Positions 27,321-38,997 of a stretch of 64,000 bases of DNA are shown one piece after another; positions within the stretch are counted from its first letter, which is position 1; every line of letters begins with the position of its first letter. This DNA comes from Betaproteobacteria bacterium (GTDB lineage: Bacteria > Pseudomonadota > Gammaproteobacteria > Burkholderiales > Usitatibacteraceae). The translations under genes and the position numbers were made by a program. The DNA lies in contig JAEUMY010000023.1 in the NCBI GenBank assembly GCA_016791265.1, forward strand, positions 1-64,000, read 5' to 3'. Under the pieces are notes generated by a model. The model did not search any database, had not been told where the DNA came from, and worked only from the letters and a program-made list of their open reading frames with translations.

Positions 27321-27347
27321 CAATATTCGCAGTGATGAAAGGCTGTC

Positions 27348-28859
27348 ATGCACATCGAATCCCTCCTTTCCCAACTCGGCGTTGACCTCAACTCCCACAC
27401 CGGCAAAGGCGTCATCGCCCGCACACCGGTGGACGGCACCGTGTTTGCAGAGCTCGCCGCCAACACGCCCGAAGAAGTCGCCAGGGCCGTTGAAGCCGCG
27501 CATCAGGCTTTCCTCGCCTGGCGCGTCATCCCTGCGCCCAAGCGCGGCGAGCTGGTGCGAATATTCGGAGAAGAACTGCGCGCCGCCAAGGAGCCGCTCG
27601 GCAAGCTTGTCTCCATCGAGTCCGGCAAGATCTACCAGGAAGGCCTGGGCGAGGTGCAGGAGATGATCGACATCTGCGATTTCGCCGTCGGTCTCTCGCG
27701 TCAACTCTACGGCCTTACCATCGCGTCCGAGCGGCCCGGACATCGGATGATGGAGACCTGGCATCCGCTGGGCGTGTGCGCCGTCATCAGCGCATTCAAC
27801 TTCCCCGTCGCTGTGTGGGCGTGGAATGCGGCATTGGCTTGGGTGTGCGGTAACTCGGTGGTGTGGAAGCCTTCCGAGAAGACGCCGCTCACCGCGCTCG
27901 CCTGCCAGAAGCTGTTCGACAAGGCGCTCGCTCGCTATGCCGCCGCAGGTTTTGCCGCACCCGATGGCCTCTCCGCCGTCGTGCAAGGACCACGCGCAGT
28001 GGGTGAGACGCTGGTCGATCATCCGCGCACTGCGCTGGTGTCTGCAACCGGGTCGACGCGCATGGGCAAGGAAGTTGCCGCCCGGGTCGCGCCGCGTTTC
28101 ACGAAGACCATTTTCGAGCTGGGTGGCAACAACGCCATGATCGTCGCTCCCACCGCCGATCTGGAGCTGGCGGTGCGCGCGATCACGTTCTCGGCGGTTG
28201 GAACAGCCGGCCAGCGTTGCACGACGCTTCGCCGGCTGATCGTGCATGAGAGCTTGCATGACACGCTGGTCGAGCGCCTGAAGAAAATTTACGCAGGTGT
28301 GCCGGTCGGCAATCCGCTGGAAGCCGGCACGCTGATGGGTCCGCTCATTGACGAAGCATCATTCAACGGCATGCAATCCGCGCTGGATCAGGCGCGTGAT
28401 CAGGGTGGCAAGGTGTTCGGCGGCGAGCGTGCGCTGGCGGATCAGTTTCCCAACGCCCACTACGTGCGTCCTTCCATCGTCCTGATGCAGCAGCAGAGCA
28501 ACGTGGTGTGTCACGAGACCTTCGCCCCCATTCTGTACGTGATGAAGTACCGCGACCTCAACGAAGCCATCGCGCTGCAGAACGCCGTGCCGCAAGGTTT
28601 GTCGTCATCGATCTTCACCAACGATGTGCGCGAGGCGGAGCTCTTCATGTCAGCGGCCGGCAGCGATTGCGGCATCGCCAACGTCAACATCGGCCCGTCC
28701 GGTGCCGAGATCGGCGGCGCGTTTGGTGGCGAGAAGGAAACGGGTGGCGGCCGCGAGTCGGGTTCGGATTCGTGGAAGGCCTACATGCGTCGCGCCACCA
28801 ACACTGTGAACTACTCGCGTGAGCTGCCGTTGGCGCAGGGGATCAAGTTCGAGATTTGA
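27348..28859 (+). CDS. Alpha-aminoadipate-semialdehyde dehydrogenase (ALDH7 family)
   Basis: 503 residues. The ALDH motifs are the NAD-binding SATGSTRMGKEV, the catalytic Glu in FELGGNNA and the catalytic Cys in GTAGQRCTTLRR. The C-terminal segment FGGEKETGGGRESGSDSWK, followed by AYMRRATNTVNYS, is the hallmark of ALDH7 enzymes (AmaB, antiquitin) that oxidise alpha-aminoadipate semialdehyde (allysine) to 2-aminoadipate. With the upstream dehydrogenase it gives a two-step lysine-to-aminoadipate route in the cytoplasm. A one-mismatch palindrome (27557-27568) falls in VRIFGEEL. Confidence 0.92.
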   Translation: MHIESLLSQLGVDLNSHTGKGVIARTPVDGTVFAELAANTPEEVARAVEAAHQAFLAWRVIPAPKRGELVRIFGEELRAAKEPLGKLVSIESGKIYQEGLGEVQEMIDICDFAVGLSRQLYGLTIASERPGHRMMETWHPLGVCAVISAFNFPVAVWAWNAALAWVCGNSVVWKPSEKTPLTALACQKLFDKALARYAAAGFAAPDGLSAVVQGPRAVGETLVDHPRTALVSATGSTRMGKEVAARVAPRFTKTIFELGGNNAMIVAPTADLELAVRAITFSAVGTAGQRCTTLRRLIVHESLHDTLVERLKKIYAGVPVGNPLEAGTLMGPLIDEASFNGMQSALDQARDQGGKVFGGERALADQFPNAHYVRPSIVLMQQQSNVVCHETFAPILYVMKYRDLNEAIALQNAVPQGLSSSIFTNDVREAELFMSAAGSDCGIANVNIGPSGAEIGGAFGGEKETGGGRESGSDSWKAYMRRATNTVNYSRELPLAQGIKFEI

Positions 28860-28871
28860 ATTGGCACAGCT

Positions 28872-29171
28872 TCACCAACGGTCATCCTCGCGCTGGTGCC
28901 GCATCGCCAAGATCGTCACGGTCTTGGCGTCTTCGATCTCGAATAGCGCCACGTAGCCTGAATGGCCGAACGGGATGATCAGCTCCCGCAGTCGGGGGTG
29001 CGACCCGGAGGCCTTGCGGCAGGTGAACGGCGAGTGCGTGAGGATTTCGAGCGAACGCTGAATGGCCGACAGCGCCTTTTCCGCCGCGACGAAATCGCGC
29101 TCAATCAGCCATTCGTACAGCCGGATCAAGTCCGCTTCCGCCTCTGGCGTGAAGCGGATGCGGAATGGCAT
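28872..29171 (-). CDS. RelE/ParE-family toxin
   Basis: 99 residues: MPFRIRFTPEAEADLIRLYE, central RLRELIIPFGHSGYVALFEI and C-terminal VTILAMRHQREDDRW, a full ParE-type plasmid stabilisation fold including the common C-terminal RHxRE(D) motif. Depending on type it would inhibit gyrase or cleave ribosome-bound mRNA; sequence does not tell which. It starts one base after the antitoxin stop, the usual antitoxin-toxin order. Confidence 0.87.
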   Translation of the reverse strand: MPFRIRFTPEAEADLIRLYEWLIERDFVAAEKALSAIQRSLEILTHSPFTCRKASGSHPRLRELIIPFGHSGYVALFEIEDAKTVTILAMRHQREDDRW

Positions 29172-29172
29172 A

Positions 29173-29454
29173 TCACTCCGCTTTCGATGCGCGAGCGCTG
29201 CGCGCTTTGCTGAGCCTCGCTTCCAACTTCTTGAGAACTGAAGAGGCGCTGGAGTACTTGCCAGTCCGGCGAGCCTTCTCTCCGGACGCCAACCCGCGCG
29301 CAATGAAGTCATCTTGCGCACGTCGGCGCTCGATATTGAGCGTCAGCGACTCCAGCATGAACGCTGACAGCGTTTCTCCATCGGCAAGCAACTTCTCGGC
29401 GCTGTCACGCAACTCGGGGCTCACGCGGAGCGGGGGTAGGGCAGCAGTTCTCAT
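29173..29454 (-). CDS. Putative antitoxin of the RelE/ParE pair
   Basis: 93 residues from the ATG at 29454 (an in-frame ATG lies nine to twelve bases upstream). The N-terminus MRTAALPPLRVSPELRDSAE followed by LSAFMLESLTLNIERRRAQ looks like a ribbon-helix-helix domain; the C-terminus is Lys/Arg/Ala/Ser-rich. It is assigned as antitoxin because of its size, order and 1-bp spacing to the toxin. The pair lies between the lysine and threonine genes and is unrelated to either. Confidence 0.75.
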   Translation of the reverse strand: MRTAALPPLRVSPELRDSAEKLLADGETLSAFMLESLTLNIERRRAQDDFIARGLASGEKARRTGKYSSASSVLKKLEARLSKARSARASKAE

Positions 29455-29507
29455 CTCTGGCTCCATGCATCGCAAATGCAATGCATGTTATCACGTCGCC
29501 CTGTGAT

Positions 29508-30464
29508 TCAAGCCGCCTTCTGCGTACTCACGCGAATATTCGCAAGCATGTCCTTGACCATCGCGGACAGGTCGTATCGCAGCTTCCATCCCCAGTCGGC
29601 TCGCGCGCGCGAGTCGTCAATCGATGCCGGCCATGAATCGGCGATGGCCTGACGGAAATCCGGCTTGTAACTGATCTGGAAGCCCGGAATGTGCTTCGCC
29701 ACTTCCGCCGCGATCTCTTCAGGCGTGAAGCTCACCCCCGCCAGATTGTAGGAACTGCGGATGCGAATATTCGCAGCAGGCGCTTCCATGAGTTCAATGG
29801 TTGCGCGAAGCGCATCGGGCATGTACATCATCGGCAGCGCGGACTTGGGACCGAGGAAACACTCGTATCGGCCTGAGGCTTTGGCCTGATAGAAGATGTC
29901 CACGGCGTAGTCGGTCGTGCCACCACCGGGTGGGGTCTTGTAGCTGATGAGGCCGGGGTACCGGAGGCTCCGCACATCGACGCCGTACTTCTGGAAGTAG
30001 TACTCGCACCAGCGCTCGCCCGCCAGCTTGCTGATGCCATAGACGGTGTTGGGATCCATCACCGTGTCCTGCGGCGAATATTCGCGAGGCGTGGTGGGGC
30101 CAAACGCGGCGATGGAGCTGGGCCAGAAAACGCGGCCGACTTTCTCGTGGCGTGCCACTTCGAGCACGTTTAGCAGCCCCGCCATATTGAGCTGCCAGGC
30201 GAAGAGCGGGTCACGCTCACCGGTGGCGGAGAGCACGGCGGCCAAGTGATAGATCTGGGTAATGCCGAGTTCCTTGACGATGCGGGTCAAGAGCTTCTTG
30301 TCCGTCACGTCGAGGAAGTAATAGGGATGACCCACCACCCGACCAGACAGCGCAATGTCCGCGGTGATGACATGCTGCGCGCCGTGTTTGACGGCGAGCG
30401 CCTCGGCCAACTCGGAGCCAATCTGGCCGTTGGCGCCGATGATGAGAATGCGTTCGGTGCTCAT
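29508..30464 (-). CDS. L-threonine 3-dehydrogenase, epimerase (extended SDR) type
   Basis: 318 residues. The Rossmann motif is [15 protein letters not shown] (GxxGxxG about 9-15), and the active site has the SSIAAFG serine and YGISK. The sequence resembles the short-chain UDP-glucose epimerase-like threonine dehydrogenases and not the zinc Tdh of E. coli. It oxidises threonine to 2-amino-3-ketobutyrate with NAD. It overlaps glycine C-acetyltransferase by four bases (ATGA), which supports the assignment. Three palindrome copies occur in this one gene, two as ANIR and one as EYS. Confidence 0.88.
   Translation of the reverse strand: MSTERILIIGANGQIGSELAEALAVKHGAQHVITADIALSGRVVGHPYYFLDVTDKKLLTRIVKELGITQIYHLAAVLSATGERDPLFAWQLNMAGLLNVLEVARHEKVGRVFWPSSIAAFGPTTPREYSPQDTVMDPNTVYGISKLAGERWCEYYFQKYGVDVRSLRYPGLISYKTPPGGGTTDYAVDIFYQAKASGRYECFLGPKSALPMMYMPDALRATIELMEAPAANIRIRSSYNLAGVSFTPEEIAAEVAKHIPGFQISYKPDFRQAIADSWPASIDDSRARADWGWKLRYDLSAMVKDMLANIRVSTQKAA
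29532..29543. repeat. GCGAATATTCGC palindrome, threonine dehydrogenase gene
   Basis: Perfect 12-mer read as ANIR near the C-terminus (LANIRVST). Confidence 0.9.
29763..29774. repeat. TGCGAATATTCGCA palindrome, threonine dehydrogenase gene
   Basis: Perfect 14-mer (29762-29775) read as ANIR (AANIRIRS). Confidence 0.9.
30074..30085. repeat. GCGAATATTCGC palindrome, threonine dehydrogenase gene
   Basis: Perfect 12-mer read as EYS (PREYSPQD). Third copy in the same gene, in a different frame from the other two. Confidence 0.9.
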
Positions 30465-31663
30465 GCCTTGCCTCCGATGATGCCGAGATCGGTGCCGGCC
30501 TGCTTGAATACGGCCACGGCTTTCTCCAGATGGTGCCGCTCGTGTCCCGCCGAGATCTGCACGCGGATACGCGCCTGGCCCTGGGGCACGACGGGGTAGA
30601 AGAAGCCCACTGCGTACACACCCAGTTCCAGGAGGCGCTTGGACAGCGCCTGTGCCTTCACCGCGTCGTAGATCATGATGGGTACGATGGGGTGCTCGCC
30701 GGGCTTGATGTCGAAGCCGGCCTCCTGAATCGCGGCGCGGAAGTAACGCGTGTTCTCTTCCAGCTTGTCGCGCAGCGCGGTGGACTCGGACAGCAAGTCG
30801 AGCACGGCGATGGATGCGCCGGCGATGGAGGGCGCCAGCGTGTTGGAGAAGAGATACGGACGTGAGCGCTGGCGCAACAGCTCCACAACCGGTGCCTTGG
30901 CTGCGGTGAAGCCGCCGGACGCGCCGCCCAGCGCCTTGCCGAAGGTGCCGGTGATGATGTCGATCCGGCCCATCACGTTGCGGAATTCATGCGTGCCGCG
31001 ACCGGTCTTGCCCATGAAGCCTGAGGCATGGCATTCGTCAATGCCGACCAGCGCGCCGTACTGGGTGGCAAGGTCGCAGATCGTGTCCAGCTGCGCGATG
31101 GTGCCGTCCATGGAGAACACGCCATCGGTGAAGATGATCCTGCTCCGCGCACTCGATGCTTCCTTGAGGCAACGCTCCAGGTCGGCCATGTCGTTGTGCG
31201 CGTAGCGCAGGCGTTGCGCCTTGCACAGCCGGATGCCGTCGATGATGGAGGCGTGGTTGAGCGCATCGGAAATGATCGCGTCCTGCTCGCCAAACAGCGG
31301 TTCAAAGAGCCCGCCATTGGCGTCAAACGCCGCAGCGTAGAGGATGGCGTCTTCCATGCCGAGGAAGTCGGCAATCTTGCGTTCCAGCTGCTTGTGCAGA
31401 TCCTGCGTCCCGCAGATGAAGCGCACTGAGGAGAGGCCATAGCCGTGCGTATCGATGGCGTGCTTGGCGGCGGCAATGGCCTTCGGGTGCGAGGAGAGAC
31501 CGAGATAGTTGTTGGCGCAGAGGTTGATGACGTGCGCACGCTCGGTCGTGTCGATATCGGCGGCTTGCGGCGTGGTGATGATTCGCTCGGTCTTGAACAG
31601 GCCGGCACTGCGAATATTCGCGAGTTCCGCGTCAATATGAGAGTAGAAAGTGGTTGTTGTCAT
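30461..31663 (-). CDS. kbl: Glycine C-acetyltransferase (2-amino-3-ketobutyrate CoA ligase)
   Basis: 400-residue PLP enzyme of the alpha-oxoamine synthase family. Visible are [14 protein letters not shown] (about 47-60), [10 protein letters not shown] and the Schiff-base Lys243 in [10 protein letters not shown]. It splits 2-amino-3-ketobutyrate with CoA into glycine and acetyl-CoA. With the overlapping dehydrogenase downstream it completes threonine to glycine conversion. A tight promoter region with repeated TATATTGA precedes it. A palindrome copy is read as ANIR near the N-terminus. Confidence 0.94.
   Translation of the reverse strand: MTTTTFYSHIDAELANIRSAGLFKTERIITTPQAADIDTTERAHVINLCANNYLGLSSHPKAIAAAKHAIDTHGYGLSSVRFICGTQDLHKQLERKIADFLGMEDAILYAAAFDANGGLFEPLFGEQDAIISDALNHASIIDGIRLCKAQRLRYAHNDMADLERCLKEASSARSRIIFTDGVFSMDGTIAQLDTICDLATQYGALVGIDECHASGFMGKTGRGTHEFRNVMGRIDIITGTFGKALGGASGGFTAAKAPVVELLRQRSRPYLFSNTLAPSIAGASIAVLDLLSESTALRDKLEENTRYFRAAIQEAGFDIKPGEHPIVPIMIYDAVKAQALSKRLLELGVYAVGFFYPVVPQGQARIRVQISAGHERHHLEKAVAVFKQAGTDLGIIGGKA
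31610..31621. repeat. GCGAATATTCGC palindrome in kbl
   Basis: Perfect 12-mer read as ANIR (ELANIRSAG), about 14 codons from the start. Confidence 0.9.
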
Positions 31664-31677
31664 CGGCTATTCGCTTG

Positions 31678-31710
31678 TTCAATATATTGAATTGCAGTGC
31701 AGTATATTGA
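31678..31710. promoter_or_regulatory. Operator-like repeats upstream of kbl
   Basis: A 14-bp palindrome TTCAATATATTGAA (31678-31691) and two direct TATATTGA copies (31683-31690 and 31703-31710) exactly 20 bp apart, two helical turns. The intervening GCAGTGCAG echoes the ATATTGA/GCAG elements at 25954-26023, so the same Lrp-type protein may act here. A-T rich compared with the surroundings. The rest of the gap (31711-31846) shows nothing else. Confidence 0.55.
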
Positions 31711-31846
31711 TAAACGTGCATTTCTTCCAGATGTGCATGATCTGTCCCGCGAGGTGGAGTTCTCGCGGCATGCCGAGCGTCGTCCTGATCAGGTTCGGTG
31801 ACAGAACCGCTGCAAAAGGGGCGGAAGTCCGACTAGGCCAGGCGGC

Positions 31847-33229
31847 CTAAGCCGGAACGGGCTTCAGTCCATCGAGCAGGGTGGGCAGCAGCTCGGAGAC
31901 CGTGGGATGAATCGGCATCGCTTGCTGGATGGCGGTGTAGGGAAGGTCCGCGTACATGATTCGCAGGATGGACTGCACCACTTCATCGGCGGACAGACCG
32001 AGCAGGGTGGCGCCCAGAATGCGCTTTGATTCGGCATCCACGACAACCTTCATGAATCCCTGAGTTTCGCCAGCCTCGCGGGCGCGTCCCACCCGGGTCA
32101 TGGGCATTTTGGCCATGAGCAGAGGGCGCCCGGTGGCTTGCGCCTGCTCGAGTGTCATGCCGCAACGGCCCAGTGGCGGATCGGTAAAGAGTGCGTAGGT
32201 GGCAATGCGGTCAGAGACACGGCGTCGGCCCTGATCGAAGAGATTTGCCGCCACGATCTCGTAGTCATTCCACGATGTGTGGGTGAAGGCGCCACGGCCG
32301 TTGACGTCTCCCAGTGCCCAGACGCCCGGGACACTGGACTCCAACTGCTCATTCACGATGATGTACCCGCGCTGGTCCGTCTGGATGCCTGCGGCGTTCA
32401 AATCCAGCGTATCCGTATTGGGACGCCTTCCGGTGGCAACCAGCAAGTGGGATCCCTCCAGCTGCGGTGTGCCTGGGCCGCATGATAGGCCGACAGCGAT
32501 GCGCTCCCCCCGCTTCTCGACGGACAGACACTGCGCGCCGGTCTGCACCTTGACTCCCTCGCGCTCAAGTATGGCCCGAACTTCATCGCTGACGTCTTCA
32601 TCCTCGCGGCTGATCAGGCGCGGCCCCATTTCGCATACCGTGACCTCGCTCCCGAAGCGCCGGTACATTTGCGCGAACTCCAGACCGATGTAGCTCCCGC
32701 CAATCACCATCAGGTGCTCGGGCAATTCTTCCAGCTCCATCATGCCGATGTTGTCGAGATACGGAACCGATTCAATGCCGGTCAGCCCCGGTGTCGAGGG
32801 GCGGCCGCCGACGTTGATGAAGATTCGTGGCGCGCTGAGGACTTGTCCGTTGACCTCAACGTCATGCGGGCCCACGAATTTGGCGTGGCCACGGATCACG
32901 CTGACATTCTTGGCTGCGTGCATCCAGTCGCCCACACCCTTGCGCGATGCGCCGACAATGGCATCTTTGCGCGCCTTGACGCGGCGCATGTCCACGTCGA
33001 TGGTTCCGCTGACTGTCACGCCGAAGTCCTTCGCACGCTTGGCGATGTGTGCCGCGCGCGCAGAGGCAACCAGCGTCTTGGTGGGGATGCACCCGTTGTT
33101 GACACAGGTTCCGCCCATTTCCCCGGCTTCAATAAGGACGGTTTCCAGTCCCTCTCGGCCACAGCGCGCGGCCATGGCGGGGCCGGCTTGCCCGGCGCCG
33201 ACAACAATGGCATCGATGGTGCGGGTCAT
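31847..33229 (-). CDS. Pyridine nucleotide-disulfide oxidoreductase (mercuric reductase / Lpd-like)
   Basis: 460 residues. The FAD motif is AIVVGAGQAGPAMAARCG, the redox-active disulfide is GGTCVNNGCIPTK (Cys42, Cys47), the NAD(P)H motif is MVIGGSYIGLEFAQMY, the second FAD motif is VPGVWALGDVNG and the dimerisation domain ends with AMPIHPTVSELLPTLL. The fold is that of class I disulfide reductases. The mercury-binding C-terminal cysteine pair and N-terminal MerA domain are absent, so mercuric reductase activity is unlikely. The substrate is unknown. The ATG at 33229 is the family start; the longer open frame to 33796 is spurious. Confidence 0.88.
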   Translation of the reverse strand: MTRTIDAIVVGAGQAGPAMAARCGREGLETVLIEAGEMGGTCVNNGCIPTKTLVASARAAHIAKRAKDFGVTVSGTIDVDMRRVKARKDAIVGASRKGVGDWMHAAKNVSVIRGHAKFVGPHDVEVNGQVLSAPRIFINVGGRPSTPGLTGIESVPYLDNIGMMELEELPEHLMVIGGSYIGLEFAQMYRRFGSEVTVCEMGPRLISREDEDVSDEVRAILEREGVKVQTGAQCLSVEKRGERIAVGLSCGPGTPQLEGSHLLVATGRRPNTDTLDLNAAGIQTDQRGYIIVNEQLESSVPGVWALGDVNGRGAFTHTSWNDYEIVAANLFDQGRRRVSDRIATYALFTDPPLGRCGMTLEQAQATGRPLLMAKMPMTRVGRAREAGETQGFMKVVVDAESKRILGATLLGLSADEVVQSILRIMYADLPYTAIQQAMPIHPTVSELLPTLLDGLKPVPA

Positions 33230-33334
33230 GGTGTTCTCCCTCTGAGAGCGTATCAGTCGCCGTTGTGATGCCCAGCTTACAGCGATTGTGGCGACCTGAA
33301 CGGAGGGCGGGCAGTCGACAGAGTCTTCGACATG

Positions 33335-33360
33335 CTGAACACGGATTCGAAATACTGAAC
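33335..33360. promoter_or_regulatory. Candidate direct-repeat operator in a divergent gap
   Basis: CTGAAC occurs at 33335-33340 and 33355-33360, 20 bp apart, between the flavoprotein and the XRE-cupin regulator. It could be the regulator's binding site. The evidence is weak. Confidence 0.25.
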
Positions 33361-33415
33361 TCTGTACACTTGCTCCCGATTCTCCTTCTATCCGACAGTC
33401 CCATTGCCCGTTCCC

Positions 33416-34033
33416 ATGGCCCGAACCAGCAGAACAGTCACCCAGTCCGGCACCAAGCCATCGCTGAAGGCCGCAACCAGGCAGCCGCCGAAGGTGGGCG
33501 ATACCATTCAACTGCTGCGTCAACAGCGTCAGCTCTCCTTGGAGGAGTTGTCGCACATGGCTGGCGTATCGAAGTCCATGCTGTCGCAGATCGAGCGCGA
33601 CAAGGCCAACCCCACCATCGCGCTGGTGTGGCGCCTGGCCAATGCGCTGGGTGTGGAGATGCAGGAGATACTGGTGGGCAAGGGGGCGGACGAGCCGGCC
33701 ATCACCGTGCTTGGGGCGCATGCGACGCCGACCATGAAAGGCATCGATGAACGCTGCTCGTTGAAGATCCTGGGGCCGCTGGATCTGGCCGGTCACTTCG
33801 AGTGGTATGAGCTCTCCATCGAGGCCGGCGGAGAACTCGTCTCACAGCCCCATGCGCCCGGTGCGCGCGAGCATCTGACTGTCCTGCACGGCACATTCGA
33901 AGTGGAAGCGGGCGCCGGCAAGCAGAAGCTGAAACACGGCGAGACCGCGCGCTATGCCGGTGACCAGCCGCACGCGATCCGCAATGTCGGCAAGGGGCCC
34001 GCCGTGGGATTGCTGGTGGTGATCAACCCCTGA
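33416..34033 (+). CDS. XRE-family regulator with C-terminal cupin domain
   Basis: 205 residues from the ATG at 33416 (a TTG at 33404 adds four). The N-terminal HTH_3 domain (about 28-82: LRQQRQLSLEELSHMAGVSK, SMLSQIERDKANPTIALVWR) is followed by a cupin domain (about 110-205: HAPGAREHLTVLHGTFEVEA and DQPHAIRNVGKGPA). Such proteins bind small ligands through the cupin and often control an adjacent gene. Here the divergent neighbour is the disulfide reductase. The ligand is unknown. Confidence 0.9.
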   Translation: MARTSRTVTQSGTKPSLKAATRQPPKVGDTIQLLRQQRQLSLEELSHMAGVSKSMLSQIERDKANPTIALVWRLANALGVEMQEILVGKGADEPAITVLGAHATPTMKGIDERCSLKILGPLDLAGHFEWYELSIEAGGELVSQPHAPGAREHLTVLHGTFEVEAGAGKQKLKHGETARYAGDQPHAIRNVGKGPAVGLLVVINP

Positions 34034-34042
34034 TTGCGGCTT

Positions 34043-34054
34043 GCGAATATTCGC
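34043..34054. repeat. Extended palindrome in a convergent gap
   Basis: Perfect core within an 18-bp palindrome (34040-34057) between the stops of two convergent genes. It might also act as a weak terminator hairpin. Confidence 0.9.
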
Positions 34055-34066
34055 AAGGACAGTGCT

Positions 34067-34740
34067 TTACTCCATCTCGAAGCGAATGCCGAAGCTGGTC
34101 CAGCGGCCATCGCGGCCACCATTGCGTTCCTGTCCGATCGATGCGGTGAGCTGCACCTTCTTGTTCACGATCCAGTAGCGTCCGCCAATCTGCGCGGCGG
34201 TGGGTTCGCCCTTCGTGCCGAACACTTCGCCGACCAGCGTCACGCGATCATTGAGGTCGTGCTCGATGGCAGCGGCGAGAAATCGCTTCCACTTGCCTTC
34301 GGCGCTATTTCGCGTGCCGCCGGCATTGACGCTCCAGGTGGTCTTGTCCACGGTGCCGGTGAGCGGCACCGTGACAAAGTTGTCACGCTCGGCGGCGCGC
34401 TCAGCGCTGCCTTTCAGCCGAATGGTGCCCAGTGCGATGCCCAGGGCCAAACCTTCCGGTTCTGATTCCCACAAGGTCTTCTTCACCTGAAACAGCCAGC
34501 GCTTCTCGGTGGGTGAGTCATCGGGGCGCGCATGCAGGAAACCCAGTTGCATCTCGCTGTTGAATAGCAGGTTGCAGGCCGGCAACACATCCCGCTCGGT
34601 GGAACGGCGAAAGTTGCGTTGCTCGATTTCGAGCTGACAGGCGCCGGGCGCCAAGGTGCCGGCGTCTTCCGTGACCAGCGGCGGCGCGGCCAATACGGGT
34701 GTGGCGAAGAGGGCGAGTGCGAATATTCGCAGACAGTTCT

Positions 34741-34744
<4 letters not shown>
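34067..34744 (-). CDS. Secreted or outer-membrane protein of unknown function
   Basis: 225 residues. The signal peptide is [20 protein letters not shown] (cleavage near residue 19-20). The mature part has alternating hydrophobic segments, several ending in aromatic residues ([18 protein letters not shown]), and the last residue is preceded by a beta-type strand, suggesting a small beta-barrel. I do not recognise a named family. Its ATG overlaps the uvrA TGA by four bases, so it is probably cotranscribed with a DNA repair gene, which is unusual. The palindrome encodes part of its signal peptide. Confidence 0.7.
34719..34730. repeat. TGCGAATATTCGCA palindrome in a signal peptide
   Basis: Perfect 14-mer (34718-34731), read as RIF in the signal peptide (LRIFALAL). 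Confidence 0.9.
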
Positions 34745-37587
<2,843 letters not shown>

Positions 37588-37733
37588 GCGTAGCAATCGT
37601 GCCTTGGGTGATGCGTTCGTGAGAGCCGCTGGCGCCCGCGCGCAGATTGTGCGGAGGCCCGTCAGAGGCGAAAAAGCAACCTGTTATCATACTTGATGCA
37701 TTGCAACATTCCCATGCGTTTCATTGAATTGCC

Positions 37734-38987
37734 TTGACGCCTCCTGACACCGCTGTGTCCGCAGCTTCCACCGGAACCCCTGCCGGAGACCCCGCCCCGA
37801 ACGAGCCGACGAACGACCGCATGACCCCTGCGGAAGTGCGGGCTGCGACCAGCCTTGCCGCCATCTACGGGCTGCGGCTGTTCGGCATGTTCATCATCCT
37901 GCCGGTGTTCGCGCTCTGGTCGGCGGAGTTGCCCGGCTGGGACAAGGCCTGGGTCGGCCTGGCACTGGGTATTTATGGATTCACGCAGGCACTGCTGCAG
38001 ATACCGTTCGGCTGGCTCTCCGACCGGATCGGTCGCAAGCCGGTGCTCTATGTCGGGTTGGCGGTGATGGCGCTGGGCAGTTTCGTCTGTGCCGTCTCGA
38101 CCAGCGTGGCGGGTGTGGTCATCGGCCGCATGCTCCAGGGCGCCGGCGCCATCTCCTCCGTGACCATCGCCATGACGGCTGACCTCACGCGGGAAAGCCA
38201 GCGGACCAAGGCGATGGCGCTGATCGGCATCACCATCGGACTCGCCTTCGCCTTGTCGTTCGTGGTCGCGCCATTCCTGGCCGCGCAGATCGGCGTGCCC
38301 GGCATTTTTGCCTTGACGGGCAGCCTTGCGCTCGCCGCCATGGCGGTCGTGCGCTACCGCGTGCCCGATGTTGCGGAGGGTGGCGCACGGGAACCTGTCC
38401 GCTGGTCCCTAATCCTGGCCGACGGTCAGCTCATGCGGCTCAACTTCGGCATGTTCACGTTGCATGCCATCCTGATGGCGTTATTTCTGGTTGTGCCGTT
38501 TGATCTGGCGGCAACCGGGCTGGCGGCCGCCGATCATTGGATGTTCTATCTCGGCGTCATCGCCCTGTCGCTGGCTCTGGTGGCACCCGTGATTCGCGCC
38601 GGCTGGGCTGAACGCCATGTCCTCGCTTTGGCTGCCGGACTCATGCTGCTCTGTCTGCTGGCTCTGGCGATCCTGCCGCGAGGTCTCTGGGCAACCGCCT
38701 GCATGCTCACGCTGTTCTTCGCCGCGTTCAATTTGCTGGAGGCCAAACTCCCCGCATTGGTGTCGGTGCGGGCCCCTGCAGGCGCCAAAGGGTCCGCGTC
38801 CGGCGTCTTCGCCAGCCTCCAATTCCTTGGCATCTTTGCTGGCGCGAGTGCGGGCGGTCTGATCGCCCAGAATGTCGGAAACGTTGCGGTATTATGGTTT
38901 TGCGTCATCCTGTCCGCCCTGTGGTTCATCGCAGCGCTCGGTGTCGAGCCAGTGCGGGCGGATGTCAACGTGACAAATTCAATCTAG
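37734..38987 (+). CDS. MFS transporter
   Basis: 417 residues from a TTG at 37734; a shorter form from the ATG at 37821 (388 aa, [20 protein letters not shown]) is equally possible because neither has a clear binding site. About twelve membrane segments and the MFS loop motif [16 protein letters not shown] (between helices 2 and 3) are visible. It is a proton-coupled drug or metabolite exporter by family. The uvrA-MFS-ssb order is common in betaproteobacteria. The substrate is unknown. Confidence 0.85.
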   Translation: MTPPDTAVSAASTGTPAGDPAPNEPTNDRMTPAEVRAATSLAAIYGLRLFGMFIILPVFALWSAELPGWDKAWVGLALGIYGFTQALLQIPFGWLSDRIGRKPVLYVGLAVMALGSFVCAVSTSVAGVVIGRMLQGAGAISSVTIAMTADLTRESQRTKAMALIGITIGLAFALSFVVAPFLAAQIGVPGIFALTGSLALAAMAVVRYRVPDVAEGGAREPVRWSLILADGQLMRLNFGMFTLHAILMALFLVVPFDLAATGLAAADHWMFYLGVIALSLALVAPVIRAGWAERHVLALAAGLMLLCLLALAILPRGLWATACMLTLFFAAFNLLEAKLPALVSVRAPAGAKGSASGVFASLQFLGIFAGASAGGLIAQNVGNVAVLWFCVILSALWFIAALGVEPVRADVNVTNSI

Positions 38988-38997
38988 GGAGCAGGTC

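Noticed and set aside
27319-27330. Degenerate copy of the iterated palindrome before the ALDH7 gene
   Set aside because: Only one half-site (AATATTCGC) is intact, so it is not counted among the perfect or one-mismatch copies.
27024-28259. A 411-codon antisense frame across the ALDH7 gene
   Set aside because: It has no family motifs; the sense strand encodes a complete aldehyde dehydrogenase.
33230-33796. N-terminal extension of the disulfide reductase
   Set aside because: The FAD motif begins a few residues after the ATG at 33229, as in the family, and the extension overlaps the XRE-cupin gene.
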